Of a stretch of DNA of 13,173 nt, positions 1 to 6,498 are shown piece after piece (within the stretch, counting starts at the first letter, position 1; the number at the start of each line of letters is the position of its first letter). The position numbers were made by a program, and so were the translations under genes. Under the pieces are notes generated by a model. It worked only from the letters and a program-made list of their open reading frames with translations. It ran no database searches and was not told the DNA's origin. This stretch comes from Betaproteobacteria bacterium (GTDB taxonomy: Bacteria; Pseudomonadota; Gammaproteobacteria; Burkholderiales; Burkholderiaceae_C), in contig JANXLW010000379.1 in the NCBI GenBank assembly GCA_025354965.1, positions 1 through 13,173 of the forward strand, given 5' to 3'.

Positions 1-76
1 TGGGCAACAGCCAAGCTAGCGACAACATGAATGCTGACGACGCCAACCAGAATGTACCCAGCAGCTTGGAGTTCAT
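1..76 (-). CDS. N-terminus of a membrane protein, possibly PglL/Wzy-like O-oligosaccharyltransferase (partial)
   Basis: An open frame runs from an ATG at 76 down to the window edge, giving 25 codons that begin MNSKLLGTFWLASSAF and continue as a hydrophobic stretch ending in AWLLP. This looks like a first transmembrane segment with a short N-terminal tail. The ribosome binding site is weak (a GGATCA stretch about 6 bases before the start). The gene follows the pilin and its terminator on the same strand. In many betaproteobacteria the gene after pilA encodes an O-antigen ligase-like PglL enzyme that glycosylates pilin, and the hydrophobic start ending in WLLP resembles those proteins; this assignment is inference from context and memory of the family. 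The bulk of the protein lies outside the window, so the function is open. Confidence 0.4.
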   Translation of the reverse strand, partial: MNSKLLGTFWLASSAFMLSLAWLLP

Positions 77-107
77 GCGGTTGATCCAATAATTCTTGCA
101 GAAAATA

Positions 108-132
108 AAAGAGGGAGCCAAGCTCCCTCTTT
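108..132 (-). terminator. Intrinsic terminator after the pilin gene
   Basis: A perfect 11-bp inverted repeat (108-118 with 122-132) closes a 3-base loop. Read on the minus strand, the GC-rich stem ends in TTT and continues TATTTTC, which gives the U-rich tail expected of a Rho-independent terminator. It begins 17 bases after the pilin stop codon. On the plus strand there is no U tract after the stem, so its direction matches the pilin transcript. It separates the highly expressed pilin from the partial membrane-protein gene downstream. Confidence 0.88.
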
Positions 133-149
133 CAACCGGTAAGGGTTGC

Positions 150-557
150 TTATTTGCAGGACGAAGGCGCCCACTTAGCAGGAGTACCGACACAAGCCCA
201 GTGGGTAATTGCGTTGCCGGAAATGGCTGGAGTCAATGTAACTGTGAAATCGGCAGGGCCATTAATGGCTCCGGTTACGGTCACGAGCCCCGTGGTTCCG
301 CCAACGGTCATGGCCGTTGCACGGGTTGTCGGCACAAAGCTGGTTCCACAAGCGTCAAGGCTGACGGCGCCATTGACTGAAACTGCTTCAGTAACGCAGG
401 TACGCGCACCACTGGCTGCCAGAATGACTTCTGACGCTTTGGCGCGTGCAGTGTAGTCCTGATAAGCCGGCAATGCCACCGCGGCCAAAATACCAATGAT
501 CGCAACCACGATCATCAATTCGATCAGGGTAAAACCCTTTTGTAGAGAACGTTTCAT
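150..557 (-). CDS. pilA: Type IV major pilin-like protein (PilA family)
   Basis: A 135-residue prepilin, normal in size for a type IVa pilin. It starts with an 8-residue basic leader, MKRSLQKG, followed by FTLIELMIVVAIIGILAAVA. Prepilin peptidase (PilD) would cut after Gly8 and methylate Phe9; Glu13 is the conserved Glu5 of the mature protein. The hydrophobic helix covers residues 9-32. Four cysteines are present (54, 70, 122, 134). The C-terminal pair, ending in PSSCK, matches the disulfide-bounded D-region of type IVa pilins; Cys54 and Cys70 could form a second bond. A strong ribosome binding site, AAGGAG, lies 7 bases before the ATG. The gene follows a PilB/GspE-type ATPase on the same strand but has its own sigma-54 promoter and terminator, so it is probably transcribed alone at high level. 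No other pilus genes (pilC, pilD, pilQ) are in the window. It could be a minor or alternative pilin, but its promoter and terminator favour a major subunit. Confidence 0.93.
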   Translation of the reverse strand: MKRSLQKGFTLIELMIVVAIIGILAAVALPAYQDYTARAKASEVILAASGARTCVTEAVSVNGAVSLDACGTSFVPTTRATAMTVGGTTGLVTVTGAINGPADFTVTLTPAISGNAITHWACVGTPAKWAPSSCK

Positions 558-605
558 GAATAGCTCCTTAAGTTATGAACGTGAACCAACAGCCCAACAG
601 CGTTT

Positions 606-621
606 AGCAGATTTCATGCCA
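606..621 (-). promoter_or_regulatory. Sigma-54 (RpoN) promoter of the pilin gene
   Basis: On the minus strand the sequence is TGGCATGAAATCTGCT. The consensus is TGGCACG-N4-TTGCW; only two defined positions differ (T for C, C for T), and the essential GG (-24) and GC (-12) have exactly the right spacing. The predicted transcription start is near 595, leaving a leader of about 38 bases that contains the AAGGAG site. Pilin promoters in Pseudomonas and related bacteria are known to depend on sigma-54 with the PilS/PilR system. Confidence 0.8.
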
Positions 622-635
622 TGCGTTTCACGCAT
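621..635. repeat. Palindrome next to the -24 element of the pilin promoter
   Basis: ATGCGT-TTC-ACGCAT is a perfect 6-bp inverted repeat that abuts, and by one base overlaps, the upstream edge of the sigma-54 promoter. A second nested pair, TTCATG (613-618) and CATGAA (642-647), surrounds it. It could be a protein-binding site or chance; no known operator was recognised. Confidence 0.35.
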
Positions 636-681
636 TAATTCCATGAATTTGTGAAAAAATTCCGAAAAAGTTGTGAATATT

Positions 682-728
682 TGTCAATTAAAGACATTTT
701 AGTGACATTTTTGTCACCCAATCCTGTC
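682..728 (-). promoter_or_regulatory. Candidate PilR-type upstream activator sites (TGTC cluster)
   Basis: Five TGTC/GACA tetramers lie in 47 bp: 682-685, 693-696, 704-707, 712-715 and 725-728. Two of them form a perfect inverted repeat, GTGACA-TTTT-TGTCAC (702-717). Relative to the predicted start near 595 they span about -87 to -133. Pseudomonas PilR is described as binding several (C/G)TGTC boxes around -80 to -120 of pilA, so position and motif both fit. The region lies wholly between the ATPase stop codon and the pilin promoter. As RNA the inverted repeat could also form a weak AT-rich hairpin behind the ATPase gene, which is the main alternative. Confidence 0.5.
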
Positions 729-730
729 AC

Positions 731-3151
731 TTACTTGATGCAGACCGACCTGACCATTTTGATGTCGGTCAGGCCCATCATGATTTTTTCCATGCCGTCC
801 ATCTTCAGGGTGCGCATGCCGCCTTCGACGGCGGCGGCAAAAATCTGGGCCACGCGAGCGCGCTCCTGAATGAGCTTTTTGATGTCGTCAGAGGCGATCA
901 GCAGTTCGTGCAGGCCGATGCGGCCTTTGTAGCCGGTATCGCCACACTTTTCGCAACCCACATGGCGGTAAAACCTCAGGTGACCATCTTGCGCATAGGT
1001 TCGGTGCCAGCTTTCAAGCAATTTTCTGCTTTCCTCTTCATAGTTGGCCATCCAGGCGACTGAGTGTTTGAGCTCATCGGCGTATTCGGTGGTAAACAGG
1101 CGCAGTTCCTGCGGGCCGGGAATATACGCTTCCTTGCAGTCGCACAATTTTTTGGCCAGGCGCTGCGCCAGAATGCCCAGCAACGCGTCGGCAAAGTTGA
1201 AAGGGTCCATGCCCATGTCCAGCAAGCGTGTGATGGACTCTGGCGCCGAGTTGGTATGCAGGGTCGAGAACACCAGGTGGCCGGTGAGCGAGGCCTCGAT
1301 GCCCATCGCCACGGTTTCCTTGTCGCGCGACTCGCCGACCATGATGATGTCGGGGTCGGCCCGCAGGAAGGCCCGCATGACGAGCGCGAAGTCAATGCCG
1401 GCCTTGCGGTTGATCTGCACCTGACGCAAGCCTTTTTGGGTGATTTCCACCGGGTCTTCAGCGGTCCATATTTTGGTGTCGGTGGTGTTCAGGTGTTTCA
1501 GGATGGAATGCAGCGTAGTGGTCTTGCCAGAGCCGGTCGGGCCGCACACATAGAACAAGCCGTAGGGTTTTTCGATGGTCCGTAGCACCCGCTCTTTGTT
1601 GTGCGGCGTCAGGCCCAGTTTGTCCAGTGGAATCGGTTCGCCGCCAGCCAATATCCGCATCACGACGTCTTCCACACCGCCGGCAGACGGAATGGTGGCC
1701 ACCCGCAGTTCGATGTCAACCGGCCCATACTTTCTGAACTTGATCTTGCCGTCCTGTGGCTTGCGGCGCTCCGAAATGTCGAGGTCGCACATGATTTTCA
1801 GGCGCGTCACCATGGCCTGGCGGAAATGCGCCGGTACTTCGATATAGGGGTGCAGGGTACCGTCAATTCGAAACCGGATGCCTGTTTTTAGCTTGCCGGG
1901 CATCGGCTCGATATGAATGTCGGACGCTTTCTGGTGGTAGGCGTCGATGATGACCTTGTTGACGAACTTGACCAGTTCGTTGTCGGCCGCTGCCGACTCC
2001 AGCGAATCGTCGTTGCTGCCATCGTCGATGGCGCCGACATCCATGTCGGCCAGCAACTCGTCAATCGAGCCACCCTCAAAACCGCTACCAAATATTTGCG
2101 CCAGTGTTTCAGCAAACTCGGTCTGGGTAGTTACGCGGTAGGCAAAGCGGGTAATGCGCGGGAACACTTGCGGCACGATGCGCGAAGTGCTCACTGCCTC
2201 CGGATCGACGCACATGATGACCAGGCCCTCGGGCGCCTCTTCCAGCGGTATCCAGCCCTGTGCTTGCAGAAACTCGCGTTTGAGCTGGCCATGCAGCGCC
2301 TCGGAGCGAATACGGCTTGGGCTTAGCGGTTCATAGGGCACACCAAAAAACTTGGACAGGGACGGGCCCATCTGAGCTGGGCGCACCTTGAAGTTGGCCA
2401 TCAGTACCTGCTCGACAAGCTTTCCTTCGCTGCGCGCCACTTGCACGCACTGTGCAAGCTCCTGCGCAGTCATGACGCCATCCGTCACCAGGCCATCGTA
2501 TTTGGTGGCCTTGCGCCGCGCCGCCTCTTCAGCCTTGCGGACGCGTTGCCGGATGGCGATGGCAAGGGTCTTGCACAACTGGGAAACACCCTCGACTTCC
2601 AGCGCACTAAAGGGCTGATCGCTCTTGTTGTTGATGATCTGCAACACACCATGCAGCGTGCTGCCCTCGAGAATGGGTGCCACCAGCATCTGCCGGGTGC
2701 GATAGCCCGAGCGCTTGTCCACCTCCTTGAGAAACGTCAGTGCCGGATGAATCTGCTTGAGCGCCTCGTCGTCATAGACATCAGGCAGGTTGAGCAATTG
2801 CTTGCTGACAGCTGCGTAGCCGGCAATGCTCTGTGGGGTGATCGGCAATTTGAGTTCACGACTGCTGTCCAGACCAGTCTTGACCTTGGAGACGATGGCC
2901 GTCTCGTTGTCGGCAACGGCATACAGCGTCAGACGCTCTGCGTTGAATAGATTGCAGATATCGTGGCTCGCGTCCAGCATGATCTGATCGAGATTTTCGG
3001 TCTCGTGAATGCGCGCCGTTACCTTTTGCAGTTGCTTGTAAAAAAGTGCTTCGAACGCCAAGCCGCGTTTTTCAACAGGCAATTTTTGGAATTCAAGGAA
3101 GGCGTTGTCAGACGATCTTCCTGAAGCCAATGGTTTTATCAAAGCACTCAT
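731..3151 (-). CDS. GAF-domain GspE/PilB-type secretion ATPase
   Basis: An 806-residue cytoplasmic hexameric ATPase of the type II secretion/type IV pilus family, which powers pilin or pseudopilin assembly. Domains in order: GAF-like sensor (about 45-205), a short charged helix (205-217), a degenerate T2SSE_N/MshEN-like segment (about 218-355), an acidic linker (360-390), then the N2 and catalytic domains (390-806). Visible motifs are Walker A GPTGSGKT (537-544), the Asp box around AEDPVE (564-569), Walker B ending VGESRD with Glu607 (GEIRD is usual) and the His box STLHTN with His632. The zinc-site cysteines are Cys670-x-Cys672 and Cys733-x-x-Cys736, so the first pair is one residue short of CxxC and the loop between pairs is long (about 60 residues). 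Ordinary PilB and GspE are about 500-570 residues; the extra length is mostly the GAF module. A CAGGAG site precedes the ATG by 8 bases. It is 52 bp downstream of the FHA gene and upstream of the pilin. Whether it is the main PilB or a specialised paralogue cannot be told here. Confidence 0.9.
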   Translation of the reverse strand: MSALIKPLASGRSSDNAFLEFQKLPVEKRGLAFEALFYKQLQKVTARIHETENLDQIMLDASHDICNLFNAERLTLYAVADNETAIVSKVKTGLDSSRELKLPITPQSIAGYAAVSKQLLNLPDVYDDEALKQIHPALTFLKEVDKRSGYRTRQMLVAPILEGSTLHGVLQIINNKSDQPFSALEVEGVSQLCKTLAIAIRQRVRKAEEAARRKATKYDGLVTDGVMTAQELAQCVQVARSEGKLVEQVLMANFKVRPAQMGPSLSKFFGVPYEPLSPSRIRSEALHGQLKREFLQAQGWIPLEEAPEGLVIMCVDPEAVSTSRIVPQVFPRITRFAYRVTTQTEFAETLAQIFGSGFEGGSIDELLADMDVGAIDDGSNDDSLESAAADNELVKFVNKVIIDAYHQKASDIHIEPMPGKLKTGIRFRIDGTLHPYIEVPAHFRQAMVTRLKIMCDLDISERRKPQDGKIKFRKYGPVDIELRVATIPSAGGVEDVVMRILAGGEPIPLDKLGLTPHNKERVLRTIEKPYGLFYVCGPTGSGKTTTLHSILKHLNTTDTKIWTAEDPVEITQKGLRQVQINRKAGIDFALVMRAFLRADPDIIMVGESRDKETVAMGIEASLTGHLVFSTLHTNSAPESITRLLDMGMDPFNFADALLGILAQRLAKKLCDCKEAYIPGPQELRLFTTEYADELKHSVAWMANYEEESRKLLESWHRTYAQDGHLRFYRHVGCEKCGDTGYKGRIGLHELLIASDDIKKLIQERARVAQIFAAAVEGGMRTLKMDGMEKIMMGLTDIKMVRSVCIK

Positions 3152-3203
3152 TGCGCAAACTCCTGACGCACCCGCAAATAGCGAATGTCGCGTTGAAGTT
3201 GAG

Positions 3204-3878
3204 TCAGGTCTGAGTAAACTGCATCTGGGTACCGGCCAGCTCGATCAGGTCGCCATTCTTCAGTGCCACTGTTTCTGACCCGATCGGCGACCCATTGACA
3301 GCCGGACTCCCGGCGCCTTCAACGTGGTGGACGACAAAACCGCGCTGGCGCCGGGTAATGGCCGCAACAGCCACGCCCGGTTTGCCAATGGTGGTGACCA
3401 CCTTGGTCAACTGCACCTGACGACCCGCCGCAGCGCCCGACAACACCTTGATTGCCGCCTGCAGCGAAGCGCCTTCGGTAACACCGGCTGTCAGTCCTGA
3501 AAAATCCAGAGAAGGCGCAGCAGCGGAGCGGTTTGCCGGACTGCCATCCTCACCCATTTGCGGCACCGGCTGATCAAGTTTGTCGCCGGCAACACCATTG
3601 ACAAACTTGATCTTGTATTTGCCAATGTCAACGATGTCGCCGTTTTGCAGCAGTTGTCGCTTGGCGGTCTTGCCGTTCACGTAGGTGCCGTTGGTGCTGT
3701 TCAGGTCTTCCAGATAGACCGCGCCACCAGACATCTGCAATACGGCGTGCTCGCCACTGACAGCTAGGTTGTCGATGACAACATCGTTATAGGGCCGTCT
3801 ACCCACCGTCATCCTGTCCTTTGTCAACTGGACTTCTTTAATCACAACACCGTCGATCGATACAATCAGTTTCGGCAT
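3204..3878 (-). CDS. Tandem FHA-domain protein
   Basis: A 224-residue soluble protein. The first forkhead-associated domain (about 1-95) is canonical: Gly26-Arg27, Ser41, His44 and Asn63-Gly64 are the phosphothreonine-binding positions (VGRRPYND, VSGEHA, NSTNGTYVNG). After a linker rich in Pro, Ala, Ser and Gly (96-137) comes a second domain (about 138-224) with the same strand pattern, TTIGKPG, then AVNGSPIG and LKNGDLIELAG. It lacks the GR pair and the SxxH signature, so it probably does not bind phosphothreonine. The start was set at 3878, where CAGGAG stands 8 bases before MPKLIVSIDG; a longer frame to 3941 would run into the phosphatase gene and has no such site. It sits between the PP2C phosphatase (47-bp gap) and the secretion ATPase (52-bp gap), so it likely reads a phosphorylation state for the ATPase or pilus machinery. 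That role is inference. Confidence 0.88.
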   Translation of the reverse strand: MPKLIVSIDGVVIKEVQLTKDRMTVGRRPYNDVVIDNLAVSGEHAVLQMSGGAVYLEDLNSTNGTYVNGKTAKRQLLQNGDIVDIGKYKIKFVNGVAGDKLDQPVPQMGEDGSPANRSAAAPSLDFSGLTAGVTEGASLQAAIKVLSGAAAGRQVQLTKVVTTIGKPGVAVAAITRRQRGFVVHHVEGAGSPAVNGSPIGSETVALKNGDLIELAGTQMQFTQT

Positions 3879-3925
3879 CACTGACTCCTGTTCCTGAAAT
3901 TTGTTATGGGAATTGCGCGACTTTA

Positions 3926-4711
3926 CTATTTTCCTAGCCATCTGGATATTAACCCGCGCTTCACGGGTGCGGCAGATGCTTTCGCCAGTAATATCGAAAT
4001 GTTATCGCGTCCGCCATTTTCGTTGGCAATTCGCACCAATTCTGCAGCCATTTCCTCCAGCGATGAGCCATTGTTAAGGATATTTGCCAGCGCCGGATCG
4101 CCGACCATGTCGGACAGTCCGTCGGAACAAATCAGGTAAAGATCATCCGCCTCGACTTGATGCTCGTTGAGCTCGAGCACCGTTGCGTCTTCGACACCCA
4201 GAGCACGTGTGACAAGATTTTTGATGGGTGAGCCGGCCGCCTGCTGCTGCGTCAACAAGCCGGCGTCAAGGTGTTCCTGCAGTAGTGAATGATCCTTGGA
4301 AATCTGCAAAAACTGCTTGCCACGCAAGCGATAGCAGCGCGAATCTCCGATATGCCCCAACAGCAGTCTGGAGCCCCGAAAGACCGCAAGAACCAGCGTG
4401 GTTCCCATGCCCGAGTATTGCGGATTGCCATGTGCCGCGTTAAAAATCGAGCGATTGGCATTGTCCACACAAACCTCGATGGCGCGTCTGAGTTGCCGCA
4501 GACTGGCATGCTCGCCGGCTTCGGACAGCCAGCGCGACAATTCTGACTTGATAAAAGCGGTGGCCATGCCACTGGCAATCTCGCCCGCGTTGTACCCGCC
4601 CATGCCATCGGCCAAAACAGCCAGTTGGGTGGCATCGTCAAATGTCACCGAGTCCTCATTGTTCTGGCGGACTCTTCCAGTATCAGTTTGCGCGAAGAAA
4701 ATGTAATTCAT
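3926..4711 (-). CDS. PP2C-type serine/threonine protein phosphatase
   Basis: A 261-residue PPM/PP2C phosphatase of the bacterial Stp/PrpC type, which removes phosphate from Ser/Thr in a metal-dependent reaction. The metal and phosphate motifs are all present: RQNNEDS (15-21), ADGMGG with Asp35, GHIGDSRCY with Asp123, CSDGLSDMV with Asp197 and Asp201, and GGRDNIS with Asp236. There is no transmembrane segment, so it is cytoplasmic. Such enzymes normally oppose a Hanks-type kinase and are often next to FHA proteins, as here (FHA gene 47 bp downstream). No kinase gene is in the window. The ribosome binding site before the ATG is weak; the start is supported by the alignment of MNYIFFAQTDTG with the usual beginning of the family. 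It lies 65 bp after terC and may be transcribed from a promoter in that gap or by read-through. Confidence 0.92.
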   Translation of the reverse strand: MNYIFFAQTDTGRVRQNNEDSVTFDDATQLAVLADGMGGYNAGEIASGMATAFIKSELSRWLSEAGEHASLRQLRRAIEVCVDNANRSIFNAAHGNPQYSGMGTTLVLAVFRGSRLLLGHIGDSRCYRLRGKQFLQISKDHSLLQEHLDAGLLTQQQAAGSPIKNLVTRALGVEDATVLELNEHQVEADDLYLICSDGLSDMVGDPALANILNNGSSLEEMAAELVRIANENGGRDNISILLAKASAAPVKRGLISRWLGK

Positions 4712-4732
4712 CTTGTTAATTTGAACAGGTGC

Positions 4733-4748
4733 CGCAAGCTTGCTTGCG
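4733..4748. repeat. Short palindrome between terC and the phosphatase gene
   Basis: CGCAAGC-TT-GCTTGCG is a perfect 7-bp inverted repeat with a 2-base loop in the 65-bp gap. There is no U tract after the stem on the minus strand, so it is not a convincing terminator for terC. On the plus strand a run of T follows only about 13 bases later. It may be a weak processing or pausing hairpin, or an operator for the phosphatase operon. Confidence 0.35.
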
Positions 4749-4776
4749 AGCCCTGGATCTTTTTAGGGAATTGCTA

Positions 4777-5469
4777 TCAGGCGCTTGCGGCCAATTCCTT
4801 GTCATGGCGACTTTGGAGCGCTCGCCCCAAGCCAACCACCAACGCCGCGCCGATCGCCGCCGCAATGTAATGAAGCCAGGAGTTTTCGGCTACCCACCCC
4901 TGCAACGCGGTGTCACTGATGATTGTTTCGCCGCCGATCCAGCCAATCAGCGCCGCCCCCAGCATCACGATGACGGGGAAGCGCTCCATCAGCCTGATCA
5001 TCAGGGTGCTGCCAAAAACAACCAGCGGGATGCTGATGGCCAGACCCATCATCAATAAAATCATACTGCCTTTGGCCGCCGCCGCCACGCCAATGACATT
5101 GTCCAGACTCATCACCAGATCAGCAATCAAAATGGTTCGCACGGCCGCCATCAGGTTGCCCTGTTCTTTGGCGCGAACGATATTTTCCTCTTCTTCTCCG
5201 AGCAGTTGAACACCAATCCACAGCAGCAGCAGGCCGCCGCCGATTTGCAAAAATGATAATTGTAAGAGCTTGGCGGCAACCACGGTCAAGGCAATGCGCA
5301 ACACGACGGCCGCGCTGGAACCCCAGAAAATCGCCTTCCTTTGTTGGTCAAGCGGCAGCGACCGGGCGGCCAGCGCTATCACCACGGCGTTGTCGCCAGA
5401 CAAAACGATATTGATCCAGATGATCTTCAGCAGACCCGTCCAGAAGTCGACACTTTGCAACAATTCCAT
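4777..5469 (-). CDS. TerC-family (YjbE-type) integral membrane protein
   Basis: A 230-residue polytopic inner-membrane protein of the TerC superfamily. Hydrophobic segments fill most of the chain (about 10-35, 45-65, 70-90, 107-127, 133-155, 165-185 and 203-222). Family signatures are NIVLSGDNAVVIALAA near the N-terminus and VMSLDNVIGVAAA in the middle; the Asp-Asn pairs in both are the conserved membrane-embedded acidic residues. Members have been linked to tellurite resistance and to metal, especially manganese, efflux. The substrate cannot be read from sequence. An AGGAG site lies 8 bases before the ATG. The gene follows sucD on the same strand after a 126-bp gap that holds a stem-loop; no functional link to its neighbours is evident. 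The name TerC is a family label and does not imply real tellurite resistance. Confidence 0.88.
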   Translation of the reverse strand: MELLQSVDFWTGLLKIIWINIVLSGDNAVVIALAARSLPLDQQRKAIFWGSSAAVVLRIALTVVAAKLLQLSFLQIGGGLLLLWIGVQLLGEEEENIVRAKEQGNLMAAVRTILIADLVMSLDNVIGVAAAAKGSMILLMMGLAISIPLVVFGSTLMIRLMERFPVIVMLGAALIGWIGGETIISDTALQGWVAENSWLHYIAAAIGAALVVGLGRALQSRHDKELAASA

Positions 5470-5497
5470 CCGCTTTCTCCTGCGTTACAAATGCAAG

Positions 5498-5528
5498 AAG
5501 CGCCCCAAACATAGTGTCCGGAGCGCTT
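5498..5528 (-). terminator. Stem-loop between sucD and terC, possible terminator or attenuator
   Basis: On the minus strand AAGCGCTCCGGACA, loop CTA, then TGTTTGGGGCGCTT can pair over 14 positions if three G-U wobbles are allowed. On the plus strand those positions become A-C mismatches, so the fold is specific to the RNA of the sucCD/terC direction. It starts 67 bases after the sucD stop codon and ends 28 bases before the terC start. The tail is only moderately T-rich (CTTGCATTTG), so it may be a weak terminator that lets some transcripts continue into terC. Confidence 0.5.
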
Positions 5529-5595
5529 CGTTCACGTTTATCCAGAAGTGTAGCGGTCTCTTGACCGGCTGCCAGTTCGCGGTGTTTGGCCGTTT

Positions 5596-6489
5596 CTACA
5601 GCAAGGCTTTCAACAGTTTGGCCATTTCGGACGGATTGCGCGTGACTTTGAAACCACATTCTTCCATCACCGCGAGCTTCGCGTCCGCCGTGTCGGCGCC
5701 GCCAGAGATCAAAGCCCCGGCATGCCCCATTCGCTTACCAGCAGGTGCGGTCACACCTGCGATAAAACCGACGATGGGCTTCTTCATGTTGACCCTGCAC
5801 CAGCGCGCCGCGTCGGCTTCATCCGGGCCGCCAATTTCACCGATCATGATGACGGCGTCGGTGTCCGGGTCTTTGTTGAAAGCGCGCATGATGTCAATGT
5901 GCTTGAGGCCATTGATCGGGTCACCACCGATGCCCACCGCGCTGGACTGCCCCAGGCCAATTTCAGTCAACTGTGCTACTGCTTCATAAGTCAGCGTGCC
6001 AGAGCGGCTCACCACGCCAATACGACCCTTGCGGTGGATGTGACCGGGCATGATGCCGATCTTGATCTCGTCGGGGGTGATCAAACCGGGGCAGTTAGGG
6101 CCAAGCAGCAGCGTCTTTTTACCGCCAGCGGCTTCTTTGGCGCGCATCCGGTTGCGCACTTCGAGCATGTCGCGAACAGGAATGCCTTCCGTGATGCAGA
6201 TCGCCAGGTCCAGATCGGCCTCTACCGCCTCCCAGATGGCGGCCGCCGCACCGGCGGGTGGCACATAGATGACCGACACCGTGGCACCGGTTTGCTTTGC
6301 GGCTTCCTTGACAGTGGCGAAGATCGGGATGTCAAGCACCGACTCGCCGGCCTTTTTTGGGTTGACGCCGGCGACGAAACAGTTCTTGCCGTTGGCGTAT
6401 TCCTGGCACTTTTCAGTGTGGAACTGACCGGTTTTGCCGGTGATGCCCTGGGTAATGACTTTGGTGTCTTTATTGATGAGGATGGACAT
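5596..6489 (-). CDS. sucD: Succinate-CoA ligase (ADP-forming), alpha subunit
   Basis: A 297-residue subunit of succinyl-CoA synthetase, the TCA-cycle enzyme that converts succinyl-CoA, ADP (or GDP) and phosphate to succinate, CoA and ATP. The N-terminal CoA-binding Rossmann domain (about 1-130) contains QGITGKTGQFHTE. The ligase domain contains LLGPNCPGLITP (128-139) and the phosphorylated active-site histidine His256 in GKRMGHAGALISGG. Length is normal for the family. The start is fixed by the SucD-typical beginning MSILINKDTKVITQGITG and by an AAGGA site that overlaps the sucC stop codon. Only 9 bases separate the two genes, so translation is probably coupled and gives equal amounts of the subunits. 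Confidence 0.97.
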   Translation of the reverse strand: MSILINKDTKVITQGITGKTGQFHTEKCQEYANGKNCFVAGVNPKKAGESVLDIPIFATVKEAAKQTGATVSVIYVPPAGAAAAIWEAVEADLDLAICITEGIPVRDMLEVRNRMRAKEAAGGKKTLLLGPNCPGLITPDEIKIGIMPGHIHRKGRIGVVSRSGTLTYEAVAQLTEIGLGQSSAVGIGGDPINGLKHIDIMRAFNKDPDTDAVIMIGEIGGPDEADAARWCRVNMKKPIVGFIAGVTAPAGKRMGHAGALISGGADTADAKLAVMEECGFKVTRNPSEMAKLLKALL

Positions 6490-6498
6490 GATTTTTCC

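Noticed and set aside
3879..3941. Upstream extension of the FHA gene to 3941
   Set aside because: It would overlap the phosphatase gene, adds a basic non-family tail, and the start at 3878 has a good CAGGAG site and the natural FHA beginning.
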